DNA of 58,146 nt, taken from assembly GCF_014696435.1 (NCBI RefSeq), contig NZ_JACJQG010000066.1:1-58146 (forward strand), given 5' to 3'. A model generated the notes under the pieces. That model made no database searches. It worked only from the letters and a program-made list of their open reading frames with translations, and was not told the DNA's origin. The number at the start of each line of letters is the position of its first letter. Positions within the stretch are counted from its first letter, which is position 1. A program made the translations under genes and the position numbers. Positions 9,406 through 19,264 of this stretch are shown here, in pieces. Source of the stretch: Calothrix anomala FACHB-343 (GTDB lineage: Bacteria > Cyanobacteriota > Cyanobacteriia > Cyanobacteriales > Nostocaceae).

Positions 9406-11406
9406 ATGGATGCTATTAGTTACAAGCAAAATGTCATATTATTCGTAGATGACAATTACCAAAAATTAAAATTATTACTGGAATATTTAGAAGAAACAGG
9501 ATTTAAAGTATTAGTAGCAGACAACGGTATCAACGCTATTAATATAGCAGAGAACGCCTCGCCGGATTTGATTTTATTAGATGTTTTAATGCCAGGAATT
9601 GACGGCTTTGAAACTTGCCGACGGTTAAAAAGTAATCCTGTTACGGAAAATATTCCTGTGATTTTCTTAACTGCCCTTGCAGAGCAGGTGGATAAAGTTA
9701 AAGGGTTAAATTTAGGCGCAGTAGATTACATTACCAAACCCCTAGATAATGAGGAAGTAATAGCAAGAATTAAAATTCATCTGCGCTTGCAAAATTTGAC
9801 CAAAAAACTCACAGAACAGAATGAATATTTAGCAGCAGAAATTAACGAACGCAAGCAAGCAGAAGATAAAATCAAAGAACAGGCAGCTTTGTTAGATATC
9901 ACCACAGATGCCATTATTGTCCAAGATTTAAATAACCAAATTCGCTTTTGGAATCAAGGCTCAGAACATCTGTATGGGTGGACGCAAACAGAAGCGATCG
10001 CTAAAAATGCCAACACCCTGCTGTACAAACCAGAAACACTATATCAACTGCAAGAAATCCACAAAAGTTTGGCTAAAAATGACTTGTGGCAAGGTGATTT
10101 ATATCAAAAAACTAAAACAGGTAAAGAAATCATCGTTTCTAGTCGATGGACAGTTATGCCAGATTTGGCGGGACAGCCAAAATCAATATTAATTGTCAAC
10201 ACTGATATTACCGAGAAAAAACTACTAGAAACCCAGTTTTTACGAGCGCAACGGATGGAAAGTATTGGGACATTAGCTAGCGGAATTGCCCACGATTTAA
10301 ATAATGCGCTGACACCGATGTTAATGATTGCCCAGCTATTAGAAATTAAGCTAGCAGACGAAAATAGTAAACAATGGCTCGCCATCCTAGAAACCAATAT
10401 TAAACGGGCAGCCGATTTAGTCAAACATGTGTTGTGTTTTTCTCGCGGATTTGAAGGTAAATTTATCACATTACAGGTAAAAAATATCATTGCCGAAATT
10501 GAACAAATTGTTAAACAAACCTTTCCTAAATCTATAGCTGTAAATCTAGATATTCCTCAACAAAGTCTGTGGAATATTTCAGGTGATGCCACACAAATTC
10601 ATCAAGTATTATTGAACCTGTGTATTAATGCCCGTGATGCCATGCCAGAGGGCGGTTTACTGAAAATTTCGGCGAGAAATATCTGGGTTGATAGTAACTG
10701 CGCGCGCATGAATATGGATGCCCAAGTCGGCCCTTATGTGACGATTAGCGTAGCCGATACAGGTAAGGGAATTCCTCAAGAAATAATTGACAGAATTTTT
10801 GAACCTTTTTTTACGACAAAAGAAGTCGGACAAGGTACAGGTTTGGGCTTATCTACAGTCATGGGTATTGTCAGAAGCCACAATGGTTTTGTCAAAGTTA
10901 TGAGTGCAATTGGTAAAGGCACAGAATTCCAAATTTATTTCCAGGCTAGTCAGAACCTAGAAATAGATAATCCCTTAACTAGCTATGATGAATTACCAGC
11001 AGGAAATGGCGAATTAATTCTCATTGTTGATGATGAAGAATCAATTCGGGAAATTACGAAAACAGCTTTAGAAAAAAATGGTTACAAAGTTTTAGTCGCT
11101 AAAGATGGCATTGAAGCAGTAGCGTTATATACAAAACATCAAAAAGAGATTAGTGTTGTTTTAATCGATATGATGATGCCATCAATGGACGGGCCAATGG
11201 CGATTCGGGTACTGCAAAAAATTAATCCCGAAGTCAAAATTGTTGTGGTGAGTGGTTTAACTTCTAATCATGAATTACTGGCAACATTGGATGATAGTAT
11301 CACCACATTTTTACCCAAACCCTATACATTTCAGGAACTATTCACAAGTTTACAGGTAATATTAAATGCGGAGGCAGGGTCAAAACATTCGCAAAGTAGT
11401 ATTTAG
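9406..11406 (+). CDS. Hybrid histidine kinase: receiver-PAS-HisKA-HATPase-receiver
   Basis: A 666-residue soluble kinase. The N-terminal receiver (about 10-125) has acceptor Asp59 (LLDVLMPGIDG) and Lys in DYITKPLD. A short coiled coil leads to one PAS domain (about 155-275), then the kinase core with His296 ([12 protein letters not shown]), N-box NLCINARDAMPEGG, G boxes VADTGKGIP and [12 protein letters not shown] second receiver (about 530-655) has Asp588 (LIDMMMPSMDG). From the PAS onwards it matches the minus-strand kinase at 1971-5642 almost block for block (both have [14 protein letters not shown]-like and ARDAMP regions), so one arose by duplication with exchange of the sensor part. A GAGG ribosome site lies 8 nt before the ATG. 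Confidence 0.9.
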   Translation: MDAISYKQNVILFVDDNYQKLKLLLEYLEETGFKVLVADNGINAINIAENASPDLILLDVLMPGIDGFETCRRLKSNPVTENIPVIFLTALAEQVDKVKGLNLGAVDYITKPLDNEEVIARIKIHLRLQNLTKKLTEQNEYLAAEINERKQAEDKIKEQAALLDITTDAIIVQDLNNQIRFWNQGSEHLYGWTQTEAIAKNANTLLYKPETLYQLQEIHKSLAKNDLWQGDLYQKTKTGKEIIVSSRWTVMPDLAGQPKSILIVNTDITEKKLLETQFLRAQRMESIGTLASGIAHDLNNALTPMLMIAQLLEIKLADENSKQWLAILETNIKRAADLVKHVLCFSRGFEGKFITLQVKNIIAEIEQIVKQTFPKSIAVNLDIPQQSLWNISGDATQIHQVLLNLCINARDAMPEGGLLKISARNIWVDSNCARMNMDAQVGPYVTISVADTGKGIPQEIIDRIFEPFFTTKEVGQGTGLGLSTVMGIVRSHNGFVKVMSAIGKGTEFQIYFQASQNLEIDNPLTSYDELPAGNGELILIVDDEESIREITKTALEKNGYKVLVAKDGIEAVALYTKHQKEISVVLIDMMMPSMDGPMAIRVLQKINPEVKIVVVSGLTSNHELLATLDDSITTFLPKPYTFQELFTSLQVILNAEAGSKHSQSSI

Positions 11407-11407
11407 T

Positions 11408-11508
11408 GGGCATTGGGCATTGGGCATTGGGCATGGGGCATTGGGCATGGGGCATTGGGCATTGGGAAATTCCTTAATTTTGAATTTTGAATTTTGAATT
11501 TTGAATTG
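11408..11508. repeat. Two STRR arrays: GGGCATT and GAATTTT heptamers
   Basis: Eight or so 7-base units GGGCATT/GGGCATG run from 11408 to 11467, followed at 11477-11508 by about four GAATTTT units. They fill the space between the convergent kinase gene and the next minus-strand gene. Confidence 0.8.
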
Positions 11509-11511
11509 GTA

Positions 11512-11808
11512 TTAGTTCCAATCCTGCTCTTCCTTCTTGCCGCGACTTTTGTATATTCCGCCTATATCGTGGATTTGGCGAGTTTTTTCAAATAATTCGG
11601 CTTCTGTTAAACCCCAACGTTGCAAAACTTGATCTAAGTCCTGTTGAATCTCTCTAGCTCCGGGAAACCCTTGATAGCGAATTTTCAACCGAGCAAGTTC
11701 TGCTAAGTTATAGTCTGTCGCCTCCTGAGCTAGTAGAATATCAATAGTGGGGCGATCGCGGTTTTGCAAAGGATGTTGTTGGTCTTTACCTCCAGATGCT
11801 TCAGCCAT
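11512..11808 (-). CDS. Small conserved cyanobacterial protein (DUF3288-like)
   Basis: A 98-residue charged soluble protein with a central conserved-looking stretch LAQEATDYNLAELARLKIRY, followed by GFPGAREIQQDLDQVL. I recognise this as the cyanobacteria-restricted family usually labelled DUF3288; function unknown. The ATG at 11806-11808 gives the typical length. It lies convergent to the kinase gene and divergent from clpC (about 290 bases), with no operon partner. Confidence 0.65.
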   Translation of the reverse strand: MAEASGGKDQQHPLQNRDRPTIDILLAQEATDYNLAELARLKIRYQGFPGAREIQQDLDQVLQRWGLTEAELFEKTRQIHDIGGIYKSRGKKEEQDWN

Positions 11809-12100
11809 CGTTAGTCCTACAATTACGAGTCATGAGTTTTCAGTTTAGCCCACAGCCAAGGCCTAGAGAAGTCAAACGTTCATACTGAAGAGGTCACTGT
11901 CATAATTACAACTTCTCACCTCACCAATATTCTCTGGCAAAAATTAACGACGGCAACCCCACCCGAAATCTTACGGCTCTCACTACTGTCATTCAACTTT
12001 AAATAAAGATACATTGTCATTAAGAAAATACATGAAACTTTAGATAAGGGTGAAGAGTATTTCACCCAAAGTACAAGCAGCAAGGGAGCAAGAACCCGCT

Positions 12101-14548
12101 ATGTTTGAACACTTCACTTCCGAAGCAATTAAAGTAATAATGCTAGCTCAGGAGGAAGCACGTCGCCTGGGACATAACTTTGTAGGAACAGAGCAAATTC
12201 TCCTCGGGCTGATGGGAGAAGGAACTGGGGTTGCTGCTAAAGTACTGACCGATTTGGGCGTAAATCTCAAAGATGCACGTCGCGAGGTCGAAAAAATTAT
12301 TGGTAGGGGTTCTGGTTTTGTACCACCGGAAATTCCTTTTACTCCTAAAGTAAAAAGCCTATTTGAGCAATCATTTAAAGAAGCTCATAGTCTGGGGCAC
12401 AACTACATTAATACAGAACACTTACTTTTAGGTTTAACTGAAGCAGGCGAAGGTGTAGCCGCCAAAGTATTGCAAAATCTAGGCGTTGACCTAAAAACTA
12501 TCCGTAGTGCAGTCATCCGTTATTTAGGTGAAAATGCGACTGTATACGCTGCTGGTGGTAGTCAAAAACGCAATCAACCACTGAGTTTGGAAGAATTTGG
12601 CAGAAATCTCACCAAACTAGCGCAAGAAGGCAAAATAGACCCAATTGTAGGGCGCGATAAAGAAATTGAACGCACAATTCAAATTCTCGGTCGCCGCAGT
12701 AAGAACAATCCCGTATTAATTGGCGAACCGGGAGTTGGTAAAACTGCGATCGCGGAAGGACTGGCGCAACGGATAATTAACCAAGACGTACCCGAAGTAT
12801 TGCAAGACAAGCAAGTCATCAGCCTCGATATGGGCTTGCTAGTCGCCGGAACTCGCTTCCGGGGTGACTTTGAAGAACGGATCAAGAAAATCGTTGAGGA
12901 AATTCGCTCCGTTGGCAATATCATCCTCGTGATTGACGAAATTCACACCTTAGTTGGTGCGGGGGGTACAGAAGGCGGATTAGATGCAGCCAATATCCTT
13001 AAACCAGCCTTAGCTAGAGGTGAACTGCAATGTCTTGGTGCAACCACCTTAGATGAGTACCGTAAGCATATTGAGCGCGATGCAGCCTTAGAACGGCGTT
13101 TTCAGCCGATTCTGGTCGGCGAACCCACAGTTCAAGAAACCATTGAAATTCTTTACGGCTTGCGGGGAGCATACGAGCAACATCATAAAGTGACAATTTC
13201 CGACGCTGCGGTATTAGCAGCTGCACAATTGTCCGACCGCTATATTAGCGATCGCTTTTTGCCAGATAAAGCCATAGACTTGATTGATGAAGCCGGTTCT
13301 CGCGTGCGTCTGCGCAACTCCCAGATTTCTACTAACAAAGAACTCAAGCGCGAACTTCTTGGTGTTACCAAAGCCAAAGAAGAAGCAGTTAGACTGCAAG
13401 ATTTCGACAAAGCTGGAAAGCTGCGGGATCAAGAATTAGAACTCCAAGCCAAACTCAACGGCGATGAAAGTGGTACACCCGCCAAAACACCAGTCGTTGA
13501 TGAAGAAGACATCGCTCAAATTGTCGCTTCCTGGACTGGCGTACCCGTCAACAAACTCACAGAATCCGAATCTGAGTTACTGTTGCATCTGGAAGATACC
13601 CTGCATCAGCGCCTCATCGGTCAAGAACAAGCAGTTACCGCCGTTTCTCGCGCCATTCGTCGCGCTAGAGTCGGCTTAAAGAGTCCTAATCGCCCAATTG
13701 CTAGCTTTATCTTCTCCGGCCCTACTGGAGTAGGTAAAACAGAACTAGCCAAAGCCTTAGCAGCTTACTTCTTCGGTTCCGAAGACTCCATGATTCGCCT
13801 CGATATGTCCGAATACATGGAAAGCCATACAGTATCCAAGCTCATTGGTTCACCTCCTGGTTACGTAGGCTACGACGAAGGCGGACAACTAACAGAAGCC
13901 GTGCGCCGCAAACCCTACACAGTGTTGCTTTTCGACGAAATCGAGAAAGCGCACCCCGATGTATTCAATATGCTGCTGCAACTGTTAGATGACGGTCATC
14001 TTACTGATGCCAAAGGTCGAAAAGTAGACTTCAAGAACACCTTAATTATCTTGACATCTAACATCGGTTCCAAGGTAATTGAAAAAGGTGGCGGTGGTTT
14101 AGGCTTCGACTTCGACAACCAAGCCGATGCTAGTTACAACCGCATCCGTAACTTGGTAAATGAAGAACTCAAAGCTTACTTCCGTCCAGAGTTCCTCAAC
14201 CGTCTCGATGACATTATCGTCTTCACCCAACTTTCCAAGGATGAAGTCAAGCAAATTTCTGAGATTCTCCTGCGCGAAGTTGCTGGTCGCTTGACAGAAA
14301 AAGGAATTACCTTAGAAGTTACAGACCGCTTCAAGGAACTGGTAGTTCAAGAAGGTTACAACCCCAGCTACGGTGCCAGACCATTACGTCGTGCGATTAT
14401 GCGCCTGTTGGAAGATTCCCTCGCGGAAGCTTTGCTATCTGGTCAAATCGTCACTGGTGACACAGCCATTGCTGATGTCAACGACGACGGACAGGTACAC
14501 ATCCAAAAATCAGAGCAACGGGAGTTACTGCTGGCAAATGTTGGCTAA
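12101..14548 (+). CDS. clpC: ATP-dependent Clp protease ATPase subunit ClpC
   Basis: An AAA+ unfoldase of about 815 residues that feeds substrates to ClpP-type peptidase. It has two Clp_N repeats ([19 protein letters not shown] and [19 protein letters not shown]), D1 with Walker [10 protein letters not shown] and Walker [13 protein letters not shown], the UVR linker typical of ClpC ([14 protein letters not shown]), and D2 with [27 protein letters not shown] and the arginine finger region [10 protein letters not shown]. The frame is open to a GTG at 12050, but the ATG at 12101 begins at the family's standard N-terminus ([20 protein letters not shown]), so I use it. A strong terminator follows at 14688. 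Confidence 0.95.
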   Translation: MFEHFTSEAIKVIMLAQEEARRLGHNFVGTEQILLGLMGEGTGVAAKVLTDLGVNLKDARREVEKIIGRGSGFVPPEIPFTPKVKSLFEQSFKEAHSLGHNYINTEHLLLGLTEAGEGVAAKVLQNLGVDLKTIRSAVIRYLGENATVYAAGGSQKRNQPLSLEEFGRNLTKLAQEGKIDPIVGRDKEIERTIQILGRRSKNNPVLIGEPGVGKTAIAEGLAQRIINQDVPEVLQDKQVISLDMGLLVAGTRFRGDFEERIKKIVEEIRSVGNIILVIDEIHTLVGAGGTEGGLDAANILKPALARGELQCLGATTLDEYRKHIERDAALERRFQPILVGEPTVQETIEILYGLRGAYEQHHKVTISDAAVLAAAQLSDRYISDRFLPDKAIDLIDEAGSRVRLRNSQISTNKELKRELLGVTKAKEEAVRLQDFDKAGKLRDQELELQAKLNGDESGTPAKTPVVDEEDIAQIVASWTGVPVNKLTESESELLLHLEDTLHQRLIGQEQAVTAVSRAIRRARVGLKSPNRPIASFIFSGPTGVGKTELAKALAAYFFGSEDSMIRLDMSEYMESHTVSKLIGSPPGYVGYDEGGQLTEAVRRKPYTVLLFDEIEKAHPDVFNMLLQLLDDGHLTDAKGRKVDFKNTLIILTSNIGSKVIEKGGGGLGFDFDNQADASYNRIRNLVNEELKAYFRPEFLNRLDDIIVFTQLSKDEVKQISEILLREVAGRLTEKGITLEVTDRFKELVVQEGYNPSYGARPLRRAIMRLLEDSLAEALLSGQIVTGDTAIADVNDDGQVHIQKSEQRELLLANVG

Positions 14549-14687
14549 TGGTAAATTTGCATTGATTTATACCATGTCACTTTTGCGGTAACATATGAGA
14601 ACCATTCCACATTCCTGCCTGCCGCAGAAGAGCAAGAGAGGAGTATCCTTGATAGAACTGAAGTGAAATGGTAATAGCTCTTTCAAA

Positions 14688-14716
14688 CCCTGGTAGAAAT
14701 ACCAGGGATTTTTTTT
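14688..14716 (+). terminator. Rho-independent terminator after clpC
   Basis: Stem CCCTGGTA (14688-14695), loop GAAA, stem TACCAGGG (14700-14707), then A and eight T. It is a textbook intrinsic terminator 140 bases after the clpC stop. Confidence 0.85.
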
Positions 14717-15021
14717 GTCTCACGCAGAGGCGCAGCGAAAAGTCTGAGCGGAGGCTTCCTCCGATCAGAACTTTTCAAGACAGAGGCGCAGAGAAGAAGG
14801 TGAAGATTAGGAGTTTTGTAATAAGTTTGATGACGAATTACAAATTATTGATGCAGGTTACTAAATCAGATGATTCCTGATAAAAATCTCTCCCAGGTAT
14901 GTAGATTAACTGGCAGCAGGGTGAAATATTCAATACAAGTGAATATATCTTTAGAGGTTGTTTGATCAAGAGCATTTATTCAAGATAGCCCAATTTCCCA
15001 GCAATTACAGGAGAGAATTAC
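14717..15021. other. Gene-free region with degenerate hairpin upstream of the HAF-repeat gene
   Basis: At 14736-14777 an imperfect hairpin pairs GAAAAGT...CGGAGG with CCTCCGATCAGAACTTTTC; the surrounding CACGCAGAGGCGCAG-type sequence is a common cyanobacterial dispersed repeat. The remainder should hold the promoter of the next gene, whose ribosome site AGGAGA is at about 15008-15014. Confidence 0.45.
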
Positions 15022-16173
15022 ATGACTTCTATTACCAACTTAAAAACAATAGTTAAAAGTCAGGTCAAAAATCTCACTTTATTATTAGGCGGTACGGCGG
15101 CAATGTCATTGGGTATAAACGCCTCAGCAATGGCAGCAGTCATGTATGATGTCACCGAGTTAGGTAGTCTAGGTGAACCTTTTAGTTATGCCTATGACAT
15201 TAACGATCGCGGCGAGGTAGTAGGTTATTTCGGCGATTATCTGAATCGTGCCTTTTTATGGAAAAGTAGCACGGGTATTAACGATCTCGGTACTCTCCCC
15301 GGAAAGGATAATAGTGTTGCCAATGGTATCAATAATGCAGGTAAAGTGGTAGGTTATTCGGATAATCGCGCTTTTTTATGGAATCGCAACACAGGGATGG
15401 TAGATTTGGGTACTCTCCCCAATCAGTCTAGTAGTGAGGCGATCGCTATCAATAATCAAGATTGGGTAGTGGGTAATTCGGGTAATCGCGCTTTTTTATG
15501 GAACCGCAATAATGGTATGACTAACCTTGGTACTCTGGGTGGTGGATCGTCCAGTAGTGCGGCTGACATAAATGATGCAGGTCAAGTAGTGGGAAATTCT
15601 GATAATCGCGCCTTTTTGTGGAATGAAACTCAAGGTATGCAAAACCTGGGCACGCTGCCAAATAAAGATTTCAGTTCTGCGGCGGCGATTAATAATCTTG
15701 GTCAAGTAGTAGGTTATTCAGGTAACATCAATGAATATTACAGGGATCGCGCTTTTTTGTGGAGTGAAAGTACAGGCGCGATCGACCTCGGCGCACTCCC
15801 CGGCCGAATTCCTGAATCGCCTGATGACACCGCTAGCTATGCTTATGACATCAATGATGCAGGTCAAGTTGTCGGGGTGGCATCTGTACCCTACAGTACC
15901 GCCTTTTTATGGAGTGAGAGTACTGGCATTGTAGATTTAAATACTCTCATTGACCCTAACTCAGAATGGCGGCTAAATGTGGCGACAGCGATTAATAACC
16001 AAGGTCAAATTGTCGGATATAGCAGATTTGGTTCATTTGACTATCGCGCCTTTTTATTAACGCCTAAATCACCGCAATCAGTACCAGAACCGATGACCAT
16101 CGGCGGTAGTATAATTGCGGGGGCGGCTTTATTGTATTTGCGTCGTCGCCAATATGGCCTCAGCCAAGGTTAA
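15022..16173 (+). CDS. Exported HAF-repeat protein with PEP-CTERM sorting signal
   Basis: A 383-residue secreted protein. An N-terminal signal segment (hydrophobic [15 protein letters not shown], cleavage likely after SAMAA near residue 39) precedes seven or so HAF repeats of about 40-50 residues, each with the pattern DINDxGxVVGxxxxxRAFLWxxxxGxxDLGTLP. The C-terminus carries VPEP, a hydrophobic helix ([13 protein letters not shown]) and RRRQ, the PEP-CTERM tripartite signal handled by exosortase. The protein is thus probably processed at the cell envelope. AGGAGA lies 8 nt before the ATG. It overlaps the convergent trmFO stop by 4 bases. The biological role of HAF proteins is unknown. Confidence 0.9.
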   Translation: MTSITNLKTIVKSQVKNLTLLLGGTAAMSLGINASAMAAVMYDVTELGSLGEPFSYAYDINDRGEVVGYFGDYLNRAFLWKSSTGINDLGTLPGKDNSVANGINNAGKVVGYSDNRAFLWNRNTGMVDLGTLPNQSSSEAIAINNQDWVVGNSGNRAFLWNRNNGMTNLGTLGGGSSSSAADINDAGQVVGNSDNRAFLWNETQGMQNLGTLPNKDFSSAAAINNLGQVVGYSGNINEYYRDRAFLWSESTGAIDLGALPGRIPESPDDTASYAYDINDAGQVVGVASVPYSTAFLWSESTGIVDLNTLIDPNSEWRLNVATAINNQGQIVGYSRFGSFDYRAFLLTPKSPQSVPEPMTIGGSIIAGAALLYLRRRQYGLSQG

Positions 16174-17492
16174 TTTGACAATTGATCGGTTTTCCAATTA
16201 GCTAAATCAGTTAAAGAGCGATCGCGGTATCTGCCGTAACGTTCCTGTTTATTCTTGATTTTTACGCCTAATTCCGGGAAAATACCGAAATTTGGCGGCA
16301 TTGGTTGGAAGTGTTTCGGGGATGCCGAACTGATAAACTCAAATAATGCCCCCATCATCGTTGTTGGTGGCAGAGTTAAAGTTTCTTTCCCTAAAGCTAA
16401 TCTAGCGGCGTTAATTCCTGCCAAGCAACCACCAGCAGCCGCCGCCGTGTAGCCTTCAGTCCCAATCAATTGTCCGGCGGCTAATAAAGTCGGACGCTGT
16501 TTAAATTGCAGAGTTGGGTGCATTAATTGGGGTGCATTAATAAATGTATTGCGGTGCATCACTCCCAACCGCACAAATTCAGCATTTTCTAAGCCGGGAA
16601 TTAAGCGGAAGACGCGCTTTTGTTCGCCCCAACGCAGATTAGTTTGGAATCCTACCATATTCCACAGTTGACCGGCTTTGTCTTCTTGGCGCAACTGTAC
16701 CACAGCATAGGGACGTTCCCCGGTGCGGCTATCAGATAATCCTACTGGCTTTAAGGGGCCGAAACGCATCGTATCCTCACCCCGCAGCGCTTGTTCTTCA
16801 ATGGGGAGACAAGCTTCAAAGAATTTCGCCGTTTCTCGTTCAAAATCTTTTAATTCTGTTTGTTCCGCCTGCTTGAGTTCTGACCAAAAATGCAGGTATT
16901 GCTCTTTATTCATGGGACAGTTGAGATAAGCTGCTTCGCCTTTATCGTAGCGAGAAGCCATAAAAGCAATATCGCGGTTAATCGATTCTCCCACAATAAT
17001 CGGGCTAGCGGCATCAAAAAAGCTGAGGTATTCCATCCCCGTCAAGCTGCGGATATCTGTTGCTAAGTCGGGACTCGTTAAGGGGCCTGTAGCTAAAACT
17101 ACAATTCCTTCAGGGATAGCTGGGACTTCACCGCGACGAAATTCAACTAAAGGATGGTGGGATAGAGTTTCGGTTAACTCTTGGCTAAATTGTCCACGAT
17201 CTACAGCTAAAGCACCACCGGCGGGAACTGCGTGTTCATCGGCTTTAGCTATGACAATGGAATTGAGTTGCCGCAGTTCTTCATGTAATAATCCAGTAGC
17301 GCGATCGCTCGCCATTGCACCAAAGGAATTACTACAGACTAATTCTGCCAGATGTTCTGTATGATGGGCAGGGCTAAAGCGTTTCGGCCGCATTTCGTGC
17401 AAAATCACCGGTACTCCGGCTTGGGCTATTTGCCATGCTGCTTCTGTTCCAGCTAGTCCACCTCCAATTACTTGTATCGGTTGTTGAGTCAT
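16170..17492 (-). CDS. trmFO: Methylenetetrahydrofolate-tRNA-(uracil54-C5)-methyltransferase TrmFO
   Basis: A 440-residue FAD protein that makes 5-methyluridine (ribothymidine) at tRNA position 54 using methylene-tetrahydrofolate. The N-terminal dinucleotide motif [18 protein letters not shown], followed by [15 protein letters not shown] and [10 protein letters not shown] with the active-site Cys, is diagnostic. The internal [19 protein letters not shown] and C-terminal [21 protein letters not shown] are further conserved blocks. Full family length, ATG start at 17492. Single gene, convergent with the HAF-repeat gene. Confidence 0.95.
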   Translation of the reverse strand: MTQQPIQVIGGGLAGTEAAWQIAQAGVPVILHEMRPKRFSPAHHTEHLAELVCSNSFGAMASDRATGLLHEELRQLNSIVIAKADEHAVPAGGALAVDRGQFSQELTETLSHHPLVEFRRGEVPAIPEGIVVLATGPLTSPDLATDIRSLTGMEYLSFFDAASPIIVGESINRDIAFMASRYDKGEAAYLNCPMNKEQYLHFWSELKQAEQTELKDFERETAKFFEACLPIEEQALRGEDTMRFGPLKPVGLSDSRTGERPYAVVQLRQEDKAGQLWNMVGFQTNLRWGEQKRVFRLIPGLENAEFVRLGVMHRNTFINAPQLMHPTLQFKQRPTLLAAGQLIGTEGYTAAAAGGCLAGINAARLALGKETLTLPPTTMMGALFEFISSASPKHFQPMPPNFGIFPELGVKIKNKQERYGRYRDRSLTDLANWKTDQLSN

Positions 17493-17725
17493 AGTTACAA
17501 TGTCGATTCCTAAATTATTAAATCCGCTTTGCTGGGATTATTTATATATAGTAATGATAAATGATTTAGGACTTAGGCACACTCTACGAATTCGTGGATG
17601 ATGAAAAATAAGTACCGTTTTGCATAAGTTCATCAATTTTTAAACGCAAAGGAACGCGGAGGTTGGCGCAAAGTTTCGCAGAGTATTTCACAAGCCAATT
17701 CGCTATGAATTAATAAAATTGTGTA

Positions 17726-18982
17726 TTAAGTTTTTAACCTATATTCTGCTTTAATATTTTGTACTTCTTGTCTCAGTCCCTCAGCATGGAATAAGCCAAC
17801 ATAACCTCTAAATTGACAATTACCATCGCTATTATAAACAGAAACATGGGGAATTTGAGCAAGATTATCTCGCATTCTTAATTTTCCAATGCCATCTGCA
17901 AACGGGAAACTCTCTGTGAGTTTATCAATATTTCCAAAGTAATTATCCCAAGTATTGTCCAATTTTGGATTTGTCTTTTTTGCTGATTCTGTAGTTTTAA
18001 GTGAAGTGATTGTCATTCCCGAAACTTTCTTTAAACGCTCAATAACAAGATTTAATATTTTCTCCTCATCTCCTAACATATTATCTACAATGATTTTTGC
18101 CGTTTGAGAACATTTCCAATAATTAACATGACCATCTGCTGCACCTGATGCGATCGCGGCGAGGGAAAAAGCTTGATTAATGCCTGGATTTATATTACTA
18201 GCGGTTTCAACAGCAGCAGAATTAGCTACAGTACGTACAGTTTTTTCTAAATCATTGGCTAATGTTGATATAAATTTGTCTTGAACTAATAAATTACATG
18301 AATCACTTAGCTTTAAGCTAGAGCTTATAGGATAGGCAATTAGGTCAGAAGAATGAATGATATTTGTCCATCTGATAGGTTGTTTATAAAATAACCGCGC
18401 AAAATTATTAACCTGTTCAGGGGTAACATCAAAAATCATATTGAATAAAAGAATAGGTGACCCCATCGTAGTAATACTTTTGAGGTTAACTTTTTCAAGT
18501 ATTAGTGAGCGAATTTTAAATGCAGCATCGTTAGAAGAAAATTTATCAGAAAACAAAATATCCCATAAAATTACTGTACCCATAGAATGAGCAATAATGT
18601 GAATCTCTTGTTCTTCGGGGTGAGCTAAAATAAAATCTTCTAAATTTCCAAAAATAGACTCGCGGATTTTCGCGCCACGTTCCGTGTTTAGGTAAGTGAA
18701 AGCATCTCCGACAAAATCAGAGATAAATTCTCGCCTGATTTCTTGCCCACGAAATATATCTTGAAGATTAATATTTGGGTTTTGTTGCTTCTGCTGTTGT
18801 AAATCTCTATCTATACAATTCCAGATTTTATCCTTTTTATTGAGAACATCGGCATAAAACCCAGAATGGAAATATGGTAGCTCTTGACTGCGCTGTAATA
18901 ATTCATCTTTAATGAGATGTTTTAAAGGCTGGGCAAATTTAACTTTTGATTCAGCAACGCCATGAATAAAAAATACTAACAT
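17726..18982 (-). CDS. Alpha/beta-hydrolase-like protein of unknown substrate
   Basis: A 418-residue protein starting directly with MLVFFIHGVAES, the strand-HG oxyanion segment of alpha/beta hydrolases. The nucleophile elbow is IIAHSMGTVILWD at about residues 130-142 (A-H-S-M-G in place of the usual G-x-S-x-G). Candidate acid and His residues occur later (DLIAYP; HVSVYNSDGN). Between them is a long insertion with predicted helices. No signal peptide, so it is probably cytoplasmic. A lipase/esterase or an inactive relative is possible. The gene is flanked by gene-free DNA (233 and 282 bases) with no operon partner. Confidence 0.55.
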   Translation of the reverse strand: MLVFFIHGVAESKVKFAQPLKHLIKDELLQRSQELPYFHSGFYADVLNKKDKIWNCIDRDLQQQKQQNPNINLQDIFRGQEIRREFISDFVGDAFTYLNTERGAKIRESIFGNLEDFILAHPEEQEIHIIAHSMGTVILWDILFSDKFSSNDAAFKIRSLILEKVNLKSITTMGSPILLFNMIFDVTPEQVNNFARLFYKQPIRWTNIIHSSDLIAYPISSSLKLSDSCNLLVQDKFISTLANDLEKTVRTVANSAAVETASNINPGINQAFSLAAIASGAADGHVNYWKCSQTAKIIVDNMLGDEEKILNLVIERLKKVSGMTITSLKTTESAKKTNPKLDNTWDNYFGNIDKLTESFPFADGIGKLRMRDNLAQIPHVSVYNSDGNCQFRGYVGLFHAEGLRQEVQNIKAEYRLKT

Positions 18983-19264
18983 TTGGCATGATGAGAAATA
19001 ACAGCGCTTCCAATTTAATTTATGCGTTTATAAATCGCCAATGTGAAAACAACTTAAATCAAGTAGTACCCAAACCCGAAGTTATAAAACTTGATAGTCA
19101 AAAAGTTATTACAGTCAATTTGATGAACTTTTGAAAATGCAAATGATAAAATGCAATGCTAATAAGCAAAAATTGATGAGTAACTTACTTGCACTATCCC
19201 ACACTTATAAGACCCATTTTTTAACCCCCTTCTGCCTCCTGCCTTATTCCTAAAATAAACATAT

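Noticed and set aside
12050-12100. N-terminal extension of ClpC from GTG at 12050
   Set aside because: The family N-terminus begins at the ATG at 12101.
14668-14880. 70-codon plus-strand frame after clpC
   Set aside because: It contains the clpC terminator and a dispersed repeat.
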